The notes: generated by a model not told the origin, from the sequence alone. Positions 24,790-33,726 are shown, counted from the first letter of the stretch. The stretch: 51,145 nucleotides of DNA from CAZUMH01 sp964621645 (GCA_964621645.1 CAZUMH010000010.1:1-51145), one strand, 5' to 3'. Made by a program: numbers and translations.

Positions 24790-25236
24790 ATGAAACGCCT
24801 CCTGCAGATTGGTATCCTCCTGGCATGTCTGGCCTTCCTCTCCTGGTTCGGGCACCGTCACCTGCCCTGGCTGGACCTCAACACCTGTATGGCCGATCCG
24901 GAACGGTATGATGGAGCCCTGGTGGAGGATTTTCGCGAGCCCCTCATCGCTGCCGTGTATCAGGACGGATTTCTCCTGCAGCAGAAAAATGGCCCATCCA
25001 TCCGGGTGCAGGCGGATACCGCCGGCCTCGGCCTCAGGAAAGGCGCCTATGTCGGCCTGCGGGCCCGTTATCACCGGGAAGGATATCTGGAAGCGCTATC
25101 CCTGAACGTGGCGGAGGGCCGTCGCCGCAAGATCTACCTCTCTCTGATCCCGCTTCTTCTGCTGCTGCCGCTGCTGGCATGGCGATTCCGCTGGAACGTG
25201 AGAGGATGGTATCTGGAGCCACGGGACAATGCCTGA
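24790..25236 (+). CDS. Two-helix membrane protein with periplasmic OB-like domain
   Basis: A 148-residue protein with an N-terminal anchor (QIGILLACLAFLSWF), a soluble beta-rich middle of about 80 residues (CMADPERYDGALVEDF, VYQDGFLLQQKNGPSIRVQ, KGAYVGLRARYHREGYLEAL) that reads like an OB-fold, and a C-terminal helix (LSLIPLLLLLPLLAW). No known family. Its 3' end overlaps the next gene by 8 bases, so they are translationally coupled; the M1-family peptidase follows. It may tether or regulate those enzymes at the membrane (inference). GTG one codon earlier is an alternative start. Confidence 0.7.
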   Translation: MKRLLQIGILLACLAFLSWFGHRHLPWLDLNTCMADPERYDGALVEDFREPLIAAVYQDGFLLQQKNGPSIRVQADTAGLGLRKGAYVGLRARYHREGYLEALSLNVAEGRRRKIYLSLIPLLLLLPLLAWRFRWNVRGWYLEPRDNA

Positions 25237-25720
25237 TCTAATAACCCATACGCTGGTTTCCCATCTCCTGCGCCGACCGCTGGACTGGCGATCGGCGTCC
25301 CGGCCCTGGCAGGGATTGCGCCCTCTCTTCTACCTGGGCGTTCTCCTGCCGGACATCCTCACCCGGCCCTTCTATATCATTTTCCCGGTCACCAAGACGT
25401 GGACAATCTTTCTGCATACTCCGGCGGGAGCCCTGCTCGCCTGCCTCCTCTTAACCCGGCTACTGCGGGAAGATCTGCGCCGGTCCGCCTTTTTCTGGAT
25501 TGCCGGCGGAGCGCTGACCCATTTTGCCCTGGACGCCCTGCAAAAGCAGGTGACGGGCAACAATTTCTGGCTCTTTCCCTTCAGCTGGAAGAATTTCAGT
25601 CTGCCGCTTCTCCGGCCCGAGGATTTTATGGCGCTCATTCCGCTGTTTTTAGGATTAACTCTGGTTCTGGAAGCCGCCTTTTTTGTCTTCCGGCGCCGGA
25701 CACCATTCACCAATAGATGA
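25229..25720 (+). CDS. YdjM/DUF457-like membrane-bound metal-dependent hydrolase
   Basis: A 163-residue integral membrane protein with the spaced His/Asp pattern of the YdjM family: H7 in DLITHTLVSH, D42 in GVLLPDI, H63 in FLHTPAGAL, and H98 and D102 in THFALDALQ. These residues line a putative metal site between membrane helices. The family is annotated as inner-membrane hydrolase, related to phospholipase C-like proteins, without a proven substrate. It is sandwiched in a tight operon: 8-base overlap upstream and 12 bases to the M1 peptidase ATG downstream. Confidence 0.8.
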   Translation: MPDLITHTLVSHLLRRPLDWRSASRPWQGLRPLFYLGVLLPDILTRPFYIIFPVTKTWTIFLHTPAGALLACLLLTRLLREDLRRSAFFWIAGGALTHFALDALQKQVTGNNFWLFPFSWKNFSLPLLRPEDFMALIPLFLGLTLVLEAAFFVFRRRTPFTNR

Positions 25721-25732
25721 AAGGTGACTGTC

Positions 25733-27427
25733 ATGCGACCCTATCGCCTAGCTTTTGTCATTCTGACATCTTTCTCCTCTCTGTGGGCCCAGGAGAATAA
25801 TCCCCGCTTCACCCGGGCTGACACGCTGCGCGGCGGCCTCCGTCCCGAGCGGACCTGCTACGACGTTACCTATTATTATCTGGACGTGCGGGTGGATCCG
25901 GATCAGCGCACCCTGCGGGGATCAAACAGAATCGTCTTCGACGCCAAGGCCGACTGCCGCACCATGCAGGTCGACCTCTATGACAATCTCGCCATTGACA
26001 GCGTCGTCAGCATGGCGGGAACGGTACTGCCCTGCCGGCGGGAGTATAACGCCGTATTCATCGATCTGGACCGGCCGGTGAAGAAAGGGCGGAGCGGCTG
26101 GATTACGGTATATTACTCAGGCGTTCCCACGGTTTCCCGGCGTCCTCCCTGGATGGGCGGCATGGTCTGGGCCTCCGATCCGGACGACAATCCCTGGGTG
26201 GCGGTCACCTGTCAGGGAGACGGAGCCAGCGTCTGGTGGCCCAACAAGGATCACCAGTCGGACGAGCCGGACAGCATGACCATCGCCGTGACCGTGCCGC
26301 CGGGACTGGAGGACATTTCCAACGGCCGTCTGCGTAAAAAGGACATCCTCCCCGACGGCTGGTCCCGCTGGGAATGGTTCATTTCCTATCCCATCAACAA
26401 CTATAACGTTACCCTCAACATCGGCAGGTTCGCCCATTTCAGCGATACTTACCAGAGCCTCGACGGTCCCCTTTCTCTTGATTACTACGTGATGCCGCAA
26501 AATCTGGAAAAAGCCAAGGTGCAGTTTCAGCAGGTCAAAAAGATGCTGGAGGCCTACGAGCACTACTTCGGCCCCTATCCCTTCTACCGGGACGGCTACA
26601 AGCTGATCGAGTCGCCCCATAACGGTATGGAGCACCAGTCGGCCGTTGCCTACGGCAACCACTACATTAACGGCTACGGGGGCCGCGCTCCCTCGGCAGA
26701 TGGGCTGAAGTTCGATTTCATCATCATCCACGAATCGGCCCACGAGTGGTGGGGCAACAGCATTACCTCCAACGACATCGCCGACATGTGGATTCACGAA
26801 AGTTTCGGCGCCTATGCCGAGTCGCTCTATCTGGAATACTTCTACGGCAAGGAAGCCGCCCTGAAATACATCAACGGCAAGAAGCAGAACGTAGGCAACC
26901 GGTCTCCCATCATCGGGCCTTACGGTGTTAACCGGGAAGGCGCCGGCGACATGTACGATAAGGGCCAGCTGGTGCTCAACACCCTGCGGCACTGCATCAA
27001 CAACGACGACCTCTGGTTCGGCATTTTAAAGGGACTGAATGAAAAATTCAAATACACGTGTATCGACGCCCAGGATGTCTTCGAATATATCAATAATCGT
27101 ACCGGCGAAGATTACACCAGCTTTTTCGACCAGTATCTGAAACATACGTCCATCCCGCGGCTGGATGTTTACATCACAAATCAGGGGGGCAAAAGCCAGG
27201 CTATGGTTCGCTGGCAGGCCGATGTGAAGGATTTTCACATGCCGGTGAAAGTGACGGTGGCGCCGGGGAAGTACGGCTTCATCTATCCCGCCACCAAAAT
27301 GCAGACCATCGATCTGGTAACCCTGCCGCCGGAGGATTTCAAAGTGGCGGATGATCAATTCTATGTGGATCTCAGTCTGCGCTGGACCTACCTGGATGAA
27401 CGGGTCCAGCCCCGCCGCCGCCGCTGA
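25733..27427 (+). CDS. Exported M1-family zinc aminopeptidase
   Basis: A 564-residue peptidase with a Sec signal ending near LWAQ. Catalytic residues are visible: H333-E334-S-A-H337 with the third zinc ligand E356 in IHESFGAYAE, the HExxH-x18-E of gluzincins. The exopeptidase signature normally GxMEN appears as NGMEHQ (about 297-302), so the N-terminus-binding Asn is replaced by His, which may alter specificity. An N-terminal beta domain (about 40-235) matches M1, while the helical C-terminal domain is shorter than in PepN. AAAGGTG precedes the ATG. Last gene of the operon, closed by a terminator. Likely degrades peptides in the periplasm. Confidence 0.92.
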   Translation: MRPYRLAFVILTSFSSLWAQENNPRFTRADTLRGGLRPERTCYDVTYYYLDVRVDPDQRTLRGSNRIVFDAKADCRTMQVDLYDNLAIDSVVSMAGTVLPCRREYNAVFIDLDRPVKKGRSGWITVYYSGVPTVSRRPPWMGGMVWASDPDDNPWVAVTCQGDGASVWWPNKDHQSDEPDSMTIAVTVPPGLEDISNGRLRKKDILPDGWSRWEWFISYPINNYNVTLNIGRFAHFSDTYQSLDGPLSLDYYVMPQNLEKAKVQFQQVKKMLEAYEHYFGPYPFYRDGYKLIESPHNGMEHQSAVAYGNHYINGYGGRAPSADGLKFDFIIIHESAHEWWGNSITSNDIADMWIHESFGAYAESLYLEYFYGKEAALKYINGKKQNVGNRSPIIGPYGVNREGAGDMYDKGQLVLNTLRHCINNDDLWFGILKGLNEKFKYTCIDAQDVFEYINNRTGEDYTSFFDQYLKHTSIPRLDVYITNQGGKSQAMVRWQADVKDFHMPVKVTVAPGKYGFIYPATKMQTIDLVTLPPEDFKVADDQFYVDLSLRWTYLDERVQPRRRR

Positions 27428-27453
27428 GCTTTCCTGAAGCATTTTAAGGATAA

Positions 27454-27490
27454 AAAACGCCGCTCCCATTCGGGGCGGCGTTTTGCTTTT
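27454..27490 (+). terminator. Rho-independent terminator
   Basis: AAAACGCCGC pairs with GCGGCGTTTT across an 11-base loop that has its own CCC/GGG pairing; TTTTGCTTTT follows. Closes the operon ending with the M1 peptidase. Confidence 0.9.
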
Positions 27491-27549
27491 CGGGATGCAG
27501 TAATAGATAAAGCTGTATCGCCTGGAGCATTATTGTTCAAGATGTTATC

Positions 27550-27597
27550 TTATTCTTCAGCACGCGTTCCCGGCAGGATATCCGGGGCTATCGATGC
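27550..27597 (+). repeat. Hairpin repeat, copy A (3' side of vapC)
   Basis: Begins TTATTCTTCAGCACGCG, contains a short palindrome (CCCGG...GGATATCCGGGG) and ends CTATCGATGC. About three quarters of its bases match copy B on the far side of vapBC, in the same orientation; its 3' half also matches copy C at 31.9 kb. It ends one base before the vapC stop codon. Confidence 0.55.
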
Positions 27598-27598
27598 T

Positions 27599-27961
27599 TT
27601 ATTTAATATACCCAACTCCCAATTTACTTGCCGCGCCACGTAACTTTTTATCATAGGTCCACAGCGGGACGCCTGTAACCAAAGCTGACGCCAGAAGCGC
27701 CATATCAATATACCCGAGACCTTGGCCCATCAATTTTTTCTGCTTGATAAAAAACAGTATCTCGTCGTGTTCAAGAAGGACTGCCTGCGGTAATTCCTGA
27801 AGATCCGTTAAAATCTCATTTCTGTTCTTTATATTGCCGCATGCCAGTTCACCGATGATGAATGGATGGCAATATACTTTGCCGTCATTCAGCAGGGTTA
27901 CAAGTTGATCGTTGATATTTCTAAAATGATCGATCCATATTGATGTGTCTACGAGGACCAT
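27599..27961 (-). CDS. vapC: VapC toxin, PIN-domain ribonuclease
   Basis: A 120-residue PIN-domain protein of a type II toxin-antitoxin pair; PIN toxins cut tRNA or rRNA using Mg2+ held by acidic residues. The acidic set is complete: D5 in VLVDTSIWID, E39 in IIGELACG, D86 in GYIDMAL and D104 in WTYDKKL. Its ATG is 6 bases downstream of the antitoxin stop, the usual vapBC arrangement. Should be active if uninhibited. The module lies between two direct copies of a hairpin repeat. Confidence 0.93.
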   Translation of the reverse strand: MVLVDTSIWIDHFRNINDQLVTLLNDGKVYCHPFIIGELACGNIKNRNEILTDLQELPQAVLLEHDEILFFIKQKKLMGQGLGYIDMALLASALVTGVPLWTYDKKLRGAASKLGVGYIK

Positions 27962-27967
27962 ATTCGA

Positions 27968-28156
27968 TCAATTTCTTCTTCTTGGTACGGCAGGCAAATT
28001 CTTTTCCGTTCCACCGAGTTTTGCCAATCGTTTCGCACTCTCACTGGCAATTAATGCCTGTAATCCCAGCCGGACAAGTGAGGTCTTCTCTGTTATCCCG
28101 GTTAATTTAGAAGCTTTGTCGATTAGTGTTTCTTCAATGTTCAGCGTGGTTCTCAT
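27968..28156 (-). CDS. vapB: VapB antitoxin, ribbon-helix-helix type
   Basis: A 62-residue antitoxin. The N-terminus MRTTLNIEETLIDKASKLTG is a ribbon-helix-helix DNA-binding strand and helix of the DUF2191/VapB kind; the C-terminal 25 residues (KRLAKLGGTEKNLPAVPRRR) are the likely toxin-neutralising tail. GGAGG lies 5 bases before this ATG; longer upstream reading frame runs through the operator and promoter and is not coding. It would repress its own promoter through the tandem palindromes upstream. Confidence 0.9.
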   Translation of the reverse strand: MRTTLNIEETLIDKASKLTGITEKTSLVRLGLQALIASESAKRLAKLGGTEKNLPAVPRRRN

Positions 28157-28175
28157 ACATACCTCCATGCATCTA

Positions 28176-28215
28176 ATATGCATATCAATATGCATATTTT
28201 TATGCCTTTTGTCAA
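28176..28215 (-). promoter_or_regulatory. vapBC promoter with tandem palindromic operator
   Basis: Two copies of the 10-bp palindrome ATATGCATAT occur with a 12-base period, at 28176-28185 and 28188-28197. On the minus strand TTGACA (28210-28215), 17 bases and CATATT (28187-28192) form the promoter, so the palindromes cover the minus-10 box and the expected start point. Tandem half-turn-spaced sites are what a ribbon-helix-helix antitoxin would bind cooperatively; repression by VapB is inference from family knowledge. Confidence 0.75.
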
Positions 28216-28254
28216 GCATGTTTTAAATAATTTCCTGTTCGCCCGGGCAATGTT

Positions 28255-28300
28255 TTATCCTTTATCACGCGCCCCGGATAAGATATCCGGGCGATCGATA
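28255..28300 (+). repeat. Hairpin repeat, copy B (5' side of vapB)
   Basis: Begins TTATCCTTTATCACGCG, contains CCCCGGATA-AGA-TATCCGGG, an 8-bp stem, and ends GATCGATAC. Same orientation as copy A, with the whole vapBC operon and its operator between them. The next 200 bases up to the Tricorn-like gene hold only a small GTCCC-GAAA-GGGAC hairpin followed by TTATTTTT and no gene. Confidence 0.55.
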
Positions 28301-28507
28301 CTCCTCGTGAACATCCCGCGAGAAAGCCCTGTCTGTTTGCGTGCAGAACACACCAACCCCTCCTCCCGTGACGTCGCGGACGATGTCCCGAAAGGGACGA
28401 TGTTATTTTTCTGTTGCTATTTTACCGTATTGTCCGTATCATCCAGACACATATCCCCATTAAAATCATATATGCTGCTTTTCATTGTCATAATCCTGGA
28501 GGAAAAG

Positions 28508-31500
28508 ATGAGAACCGTGAACCATTTTATCATCGTAGGAGTTCTTATTTCAGGGATGTTTCTCCCTGTATTGACCGCGCAGGGAATCGACACCCGGAAC
28601 ACCAGGCTTCTCAGTGAACCGGCCCTGGGACAGGATCATCTCGCCTTCGTCTATGCCGGAGATCTCTGGGTCGCTGATGGAGACGGGAACAATCCCCGCA
28701 GACTGACCTCCGACGACGGAGTGGAATCCAATCCTCACTTTTCGCCCGACGGCCGCTGGATCGCCTTCGACGCCCAGTATGACGGCAACACCGACGTCTA
28801 TCTCATCCCCGTGGAAGGAGGCATCCCCAAACGGCTGACCTGGCACCCCGGGTCGGACAATGTCTGCGCCTTCACTCCCGATGGTGCGGCCGTGCTCTTC
28901 CGGTCCGGACGCTCGGTCTTCACGAACCGTTACACCCAGCTGTTCACGGTGCCGGTTACGGGAGGATTTCCGGAAAAACTGGATCTCCCCAATGCCTATC
29001 GGGCTTCCTACGCCCCGGACGGTAGCCGCCTCGCCTATACACCGCTGTCTGAACGGTATCGGGAATGGAAGCACTATCGCGGCGGCACCGCGACCACCAT
29101 CTGGACTTACCGGTTTGACGACCATTCCGCGGAAAAGATCCCCCAACCCGAAGGGCGCTGCAATGACTCCTATCCCATGTGGATAGGCGATCATGTCTAT
29201 TTTCTCTCGGACCGGAACGGGGAATTTAACCTCTTTTCCTATAATGTCACCGATAAATCCATCCGGCAGCTGACCGATTTCACCGACTTCCCCATCCTCA
29301 ACGCCACCAATTCCGGAGAGGAGATCGCCTTCGAGCAGGGTGGTTACCTCCATGTCTTCGACACGGAAACCGGAAAGAGCCACCGCCTCACCATCGGGGT
29401 GGCTGCGGACCTGCTGACGCTCCGGCCCCGCTACGTCAAGGGCCCGCAGTACATCCGCAATGCTTCGATTTCCCCTTCGGGAGCCAGGGCCGTTTTCGAA
29501 TTCCGCGGGGAAATCATTACCGTCCCGGCGGAAAAAGGCGACCCCCGCAACATCAGCAATACGCCCGGGGCCCACGAACGCTCCCCGGTCTGGTCCCCGG
29601 ACGGGAAACAGATCGCCTATCTCTCCGACGCTTCCGGGGAATATGCACTTCAGGTCGCGCCCCAGGGCGGTATGGGCAAAGTCAGGACATACAAATTGAA
29701 TGGATCCGGATTTTACGACGGACTGAACTGGTCCCCGGACGGCAAGAAAATGATCCTGGAAGACAACGCCCGCAATCTCTACTGGATCGATCTGCCCTCG
29801 GGCAAGATCACCAAAATCGCTCAGGATACCATCTATCTTCCGGGCGCCTTCGGAAATCTGCACGGCGTCTGGTCCCCGGACTCAAAATGGATCGCCTACA
29901 CCCTGAACACCAAGGCAAACATGCAGGAGGTGTACGTCTACTCCCTGGATAAGGAAAAATCGTTTGCCATCACCGACGGTATGAGTGAGGTTAGTGATCC
30001 CGTGTTCGACCAGAGCGGCACCTATCTCTACTTTTTCGCGTCCACGGACGCGGGCCCGGTGAGGCACTGGTTCGCCATGTCCAACGCTGATATGGAAATG
30101 TCCAACGCCATTTATCTGGTCACCCTGCGGGAGGACACGGATTCTCCCTTTGCCCGGGAGAGTGATGAGGAAAAAGGCACTGACGAAGGGAAAGACAAGA
30201 ACGAAGATAAACAGAAGGAAAAAGAGAAAGCAGCGGACGAATTCCGCATCGATTTTAAGGGTATCAACTCCCGCATTTTGGCCTTTCCAGTAGGGGCGGC
30301 AAATCTCTATAATCTGCAGGCCGGGGAAGATGGCCAGATCTACTACCTGGAACGGGCCGGAGATACCCCTCCCGGTGCGGGGAGCGCGCTGCACCACTAT
30401 GATCTGAAGAAACGCAAAGATGAAACACTTGCCTCGGGAGTTACCTACTACCTGCTTTCCAGGGATAACAAGAAAATCCTCAGTTCTCTGGGCAGATCAT
30501 GGCACATCACCTCGGCGGGCAAATTTACGGCGAGCGATGGCAAGCTCAATGTGGATGCCATCCAGGTCAAAATTGATCCGGTCCGGGAGTGGAATCAGAT
30601 TTTCGACGAAGCCTGGCGCATCAACCGGGACTACTTTTATGCTTCAAATATGCATGGAGTGGACTGGAAGGCCATGAAGAAGAAGTACGGTGTGTTCCTG
30701 ACCGATCTCTCCTGCCGCGGTGATCTGAACCGGGTGATTCAGTGGATGTGCAGTGAACTCTGTGTGGGACATCACCGGGTCGGCGGCGGCGATTCCTACT
30801 TCGATCCGGAGCGGATACCCGGCGGCCTGCTGGGGGCTGATTACGCCATTGAAAACGGCCGTTACCGCTTCATAAAAATCTACGGCGGCCTGAACTGGAA
30901 TCCGGATCTCCGTTCCCCCCTCACCGAACCGGGTGTCCGGGTCAAGGCCGGCGAGTACGTGCTGGCCGTAAACGGCAGAGAAGTGGACGCATCCGTCAAC
31001 ATCTACAGTCCCTTCGAGAACACGGCCGGCAAGATCGTGGAGATGCGAGTGGGGCCCGATCCGGAGGGGAAGGATTCGAGAATCGTTCAGGTGGTGCCCG
31101 TGGCCAGCGAGTACGCCCTCAGAAACCGTGCCTGGGTGGAAGGGAATATCCGCACGGTGGACGAGGCCACCAACGGGCGGGTCGCCTATGTGTACGTACC
31201 CAATACCACCAATCTGGGACACGAATATTTCAAGCGCTATTTCTTCCCCCAGACCTATAAGGACGCCATCATCGTGGATGAGCGATTCAACGGGGGCGGG
31301 CAGATCGCCGATTATTATATCGATATTCTGCGGCGCCCCTTCCTCTGTTACTGGAATATGCGGGACGGTATGGATTACCGCACACCCAGCGGATCCATTC
31401 AGGGTCCCAAGGTCATGCTCATCGACGAGACGGCCGGATCAGGCGGGGATCTGCTGCCCTGGATGTTCCGCAAATTCAAGCTGGGCCAGCTCATCGGAAA

Positions 31501-31780
31501 ACGCACCTGGGGAGGCCTGGTGGGCACCCTGGGCTATCCCGTTCTCATGGATGGAGGATACGTGACGGCTCCCAACGTCGCCATCTGGACCGAAGACGGC
31601 TGGGTGGTGGAAAACGTGGGGGTCCCCCCGGATATCGAAGTGGAGCAGCTGCCCGCCCGGGTCATCGCGGGTCATGATCCCCAGCTGGAAAAGGCTATCG
31701 AGGTCATCATGGCCGAATTGAAGGAAAATCCGCCCGTACAGCTGACCAGGCCGCCCTATCCGGTAAAAGTGAAAAAGTAA
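28508..31780 (+). CDS. Exported Tricorn-like protease (PD40 propellers + PDZ + S41 peptidase)
   Basis: A 1090-residue periplasmic serine protease of the Tricorn S41 type, with a Sec signal ending near LTAQ. Residues about 30-330 and 340-660 are PD40/TolB-like propellers (NPHFSPDGRWIAF, SPVWSPDGKQIAYLS). A highly charged linker rich in Glu and Lys lies near 553-575. The catalytic part has H716 in NMHGVDWKAM, a PDZ domain (about 775-860) and the nucleophile S978 in DETAGSGGDLLP. In Tricorn an Asp follows the nucleophile and sets basic P1 preference; here Gly follows, so specificity may differ. AGGAGG precedes the ATG. Monocistronic. A decayed relative is present near 5 kb. Confidence 0.93.
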   Translation: MRTVNHFIIVGVLISGMFLPVLTAQGIDTRNTRLLSEPALGQDHLAFVYAGDLWVADGDGNNPRRLTSDDGVESNPHFSPDGRWIAFDAQYDGNTDVYLIPVEGGIPKRLTWHPGSDNVCAFTPDGAAVLFRSGRSVFTNRYTQLFTVPVTGGFPEKLDLPNAYRASYAPDGSRLAYTPLSERYREWKHYRGGTATTIWTYRFDDHSAEKIPQPEGRCNDSYPMWIGDHVYFLSDRNGEFNLFSYNVTDKSIRQLTDFTDFPILNATNSGEEIAFEQGGYLHVFDTETGKSHRLTIGVAADLLTLRPRYVKGPQYIRNASISPSGARAVFEFRGEIITVPAEKGDPRNISNTPGAHERSPVWSPDGKQIAYLSDASGEYALQVAPQGGMGKVRTYKLNGSGFYDGLNWSPDGKKMILEDNARNLYWIDLPSGKITKIAQDTIYLPGAFGNLHGVWSPDSKWIAYTLNTKANMQEVYVYSLDKEKSFAITDGMSEVSDPVFDQSGTYLYFFASTDAGPVRHWFAMSNADMEMSNAIYLVTLREDTDSPFARESDEEKGTDEGKDKNEDKQKEKEKAADEFRIDFKGINSRILAFPVGAANLYNLQAGEDGQIYYLERAGDTPPGAGSALHHYDLKKRKDETLASGVTYYLLSRDNKKILSSLGRSWHITSAGKFTASDGKLNVDAIQVKIDPVREWNQIFDEAWRINRDYFYASNMHGVDWKAMKKKYGVFLTDLSCRGDLNRVIQWMCSELCVGHHRVGGGDSYFDPERIPGGLLGADYAIENGRYRFIKIYGGLNWNPDLRSPLTEPGVRVKAGEYVLAVNGREVDASVNIYSPFENTAGKIVEMRVGPDPEGKDSRIVQVVPVASEYALRNRAWVEGNIRTVDEATNGRVAYVYVPNTTNLGHEYFKRYFFPQTYKDAIIVDERFNGGGQIADYYIDILRRPFLCYWNMRDGMDYRTPSGSIQGPKVMLIDETAGSGGDLLPWMFRKFKLGQLIGKRTWGGLVGTLGYPVLMDGGYVTAPNVAIWTEDGWVVENVGVPPDIEVEQLPARVIAGHDPQLEKAIEVIMAELKENPPVQLTRPPYPVKVKK

Positions 31781-31816
31781 ACAAGACTGTATCGGTCACG
31801 GGCTGGAGGATATAAA

Positions 31817-31842
31817 GGCCCGGGGCATCACCGCCCCGGGCC
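31817..31842 (+). terminator. Strong hairpin, likely terminator of the Tricorn-like gene
   Basis: Perfect 10-bp stem GGCCCGGGGC / GCCCCGGGCC with a 6-base ATCACC loop, 36 bases after the stop codon. The downstream tract is CTCTTTC rather than a clean T run. Confidence 0.75.
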
Positions 31843-31924
31843 CTCTTTCATGAGATATATATGGCTACAGCTGATTTTTGATCTTCCCTTTAATTGGTGT
31901 ATACTGTGAGACTCAACTAATATC

Positions 31925-31955
31925 CATATCCGAGAGGATATTTGGAGCTATCGAT
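31925..31955 (+). repeat. Hairpin repeat, copy C
   Basis: ATATCC-GAGA-GGATAT palindrome followed by TTGGAGCTATCGAT. It shares AGGATAT, GG and GCTATCGAT with copy A at 27.6 kb, in the same orientation, and like copy A it lies just beyond the 3' end of a minus-strand gene. Confidence 0.45.
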
Positions 31956-31983
31956 CATGTCCGGGGGTGTCGGAAGTATCCTT

Positions 31984-33726
31984 TCAGCGAATATACCCAA
32001 TCTTTGTTAAAAATTCTTTCTTTGCTTTGGCCGCGGTTTGCCAGTACTCGCCGTAATTCCAGAGGAAATGCCCTTTATCCTGGATGGGATAAAAATCGAT
32101 CTTATTCCCTGCTTTCTTCATGTCAGCGACAAATTGCCGACAATACCTGTAGGGGGAGGAATAGTGGTCGGCTGTTCCATGGAAGATGAGCATGGGCGGC
32201 AGATCCGCCTTGATCTGTCGCAGGGGAGAGATCGCTTTTAATGTGTTTTTATCATCCACAAGATAATCAAACCAGACACCCTCCGATACGTCATACACAG
32301 CGGATGTTAAAATCAAAGCGTTCGGTTTGGAAGATACTGCTCTGTCTTCGCCAGGCTCATCCAGGGTGTCCAGCATGGCCGTACAGAGAGCGAGATGGCC
32401 TCCCGCCGAATTCCCGGAGGCAATAATCTTATCCGGGTCGATGTGAAGTCTTTCGGCATGCTGACGCATCCAGCGGATGGCGGATTTCGCGTCGGCGATT
32501 TGTTCGAAGGGCAGCTTCCCGTAGCGGTCATAGGTCCTGTATTCAACGCTGACAGCAACGAATCCATATTCGGAATATCCGAACTGCCAGTCCGGTTTGC
32601 CTTCACTCCAGCTGCCGCCGTGAAAATAAATGATCGCGGGCCGGTTCTCGCCGTTCTGCAGTCCAGGAGGGATAAAAACATGAGCATCCAGATTGAATCC
32701 ATCGATGGTTTTATAGGTAAAAACGGGATGATCCCTGCGCTGTTCCACTTCCTTGCGGTACAGTGAATTGATGTTTTGTTTCAGTTCTTCTGAATCGCAG
32801 TATCGATTAAAGAGCTCCAGGAAGGGGGCGATATGTTTAACACCGTTATTATCAATATGATTTTTCAGGGATTGATATCTCCAGAAATCTATGACTTTCT
32901 GATTGACAAATGTTTTTTCGATGACATTGAAAGCGGCTTTCAGCCACCTGTTGTCTGAATGCTCCACGTCACTTCCGCTTAAAAATTCCTTCTGAATTTT
33001 TCCATGGAGCAGAGCTGTACCAAGATCCACATATTCATCAATCCCGGTAAAATCAGGATTATCGAGATCGATGGATTCCAGATATTCTTTCGTCTTTTTC
33101 GTGAGAGAAACCTGTTCACCGGTAAACCTGTTATGAAACTGAGGATATTGCAGAATCATCCAGTCGAAGGTAAAATCAAGGCCTTTCCGTCTCTGAAATA
33201 AAAATGCGGCATTTACATTCTTGCCATTGCCGGCCAATTCATCCAAGGGCTTCAGGAAAACGGTTTTCAACGAATCAAGCTCCAGCAGGAACCCCTGTTC
33301 ATCTCTGCTGTACAGATTTTTCCATTCCCCGCTGCCGGTTTGAAAATATCCTCTATTCCTGACATAGAGATCGGCAATCTCAAAAAGACATGTGTTTGTT
33401 TCCGGTGAGTTTCCTTTGAATTTGATGCTGTTGCCGATATTGTCCGCATCAAATGCCATCTCCATTTTCTCACCGGGTTCCACAAAGATTTCAAACTGCC
33501 TGTCTTGATAGGCCACAAGAAACAGACGGGGTGCCGTCAATTCTGTCTGAAACAGGAATCCGCCCGCTTCCGTTATGTGGACAAGACTGTCTCCGATCGA
33601 AATGGTCTTTGTTTGATTATTTTTTATCATTCCCTCAATGGTGCTGATATTTGTCTGTCCTAAGGCACTACCGGAAATTAAAATAATGCTGAATAAAAAG
33701 ATCATTGGATTGCTGTATTTTCGCAT
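31984..33726 (-). CDS. Exported alpha/beta-hydrolase esterase with N-terminal beta domain
   Basis: A 580-residue secreted esterase (HSL/BD-FAE-like). Sec signal MRKYSNPMIFLFSIILISGS. Residues about 28-105 look like the DUF4369-type beta domain common in Bacteroidota exported redox proteins; 110-330 are helical and unassigned. The hydrolase domain follows: oxyanion HGG (369-371), nucleophile S440 in ASGNSAGG, acid D520 in HGTADHY and base H553 in DKGHFLW. All catalytic residues are in place. The fusion of a DUF4369-like lid with an esterase is unusual. The start is the ATG closest to a purine-rich GGAGAG tract. Confidence 0.88.
   Translation of the reverse strand: MRKYSNPMIFLFSIILISGSALGQTNISTIEGMIKNNQTKTISIGDSLVHITEAGGFLFQTELTAPRLFLVAYQDRQFEIFVEPGEKMEMAFDADNIGNSIKFKGNSPETNTCLFEIADLYVRNRGYFQTGSGEWKNLYSRDEQGFLLELDSLKTVFLKPLDELAGNGKNVNAAFLFQRRKGLDFTFDWMILQYPQFHNRFTGEQVSLTKKTKEYLESIDLDNPDFTGIDEYVDLGTALLHGKIQKEFLSGSDVEHSDNRWLKAAFNVIEKTFVNQKVIDFWRYQSLKNHIDNNGVKHIAPFLELFNRYCDSEELKQNINSLYRKEVEQRRDHPVFTYKTIDGFNLDAHVFIPPGLQNGENRPAIIYFHGGSWSEGKPDWQFGYSEYGFVAVSVEYRTYDRYGKLPFEQIADAKSAIRWMRQHAERLHIDPDKIIASGNSAGGHLALCTAMLDTLDEPGEDRAVSSKPNALILTSAVYDVSEGVWFDYLVDDKNTLKAISPLRQIKADLPPMLIFHGTADHYSSPYRYCRQFVADMKKAGNKIDFYPIQDKGHFLWNYGEYWQTAAKAKKEFLTKIGYIR

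Noticed and set aside
28178..28507. Longer start for the Tricorn-like protease, 110 codons upstream
   Set aside because: That region contains the vapBC promoter, operator and a repeat; the signal peptide begins at the later ATG with AGGAGG.
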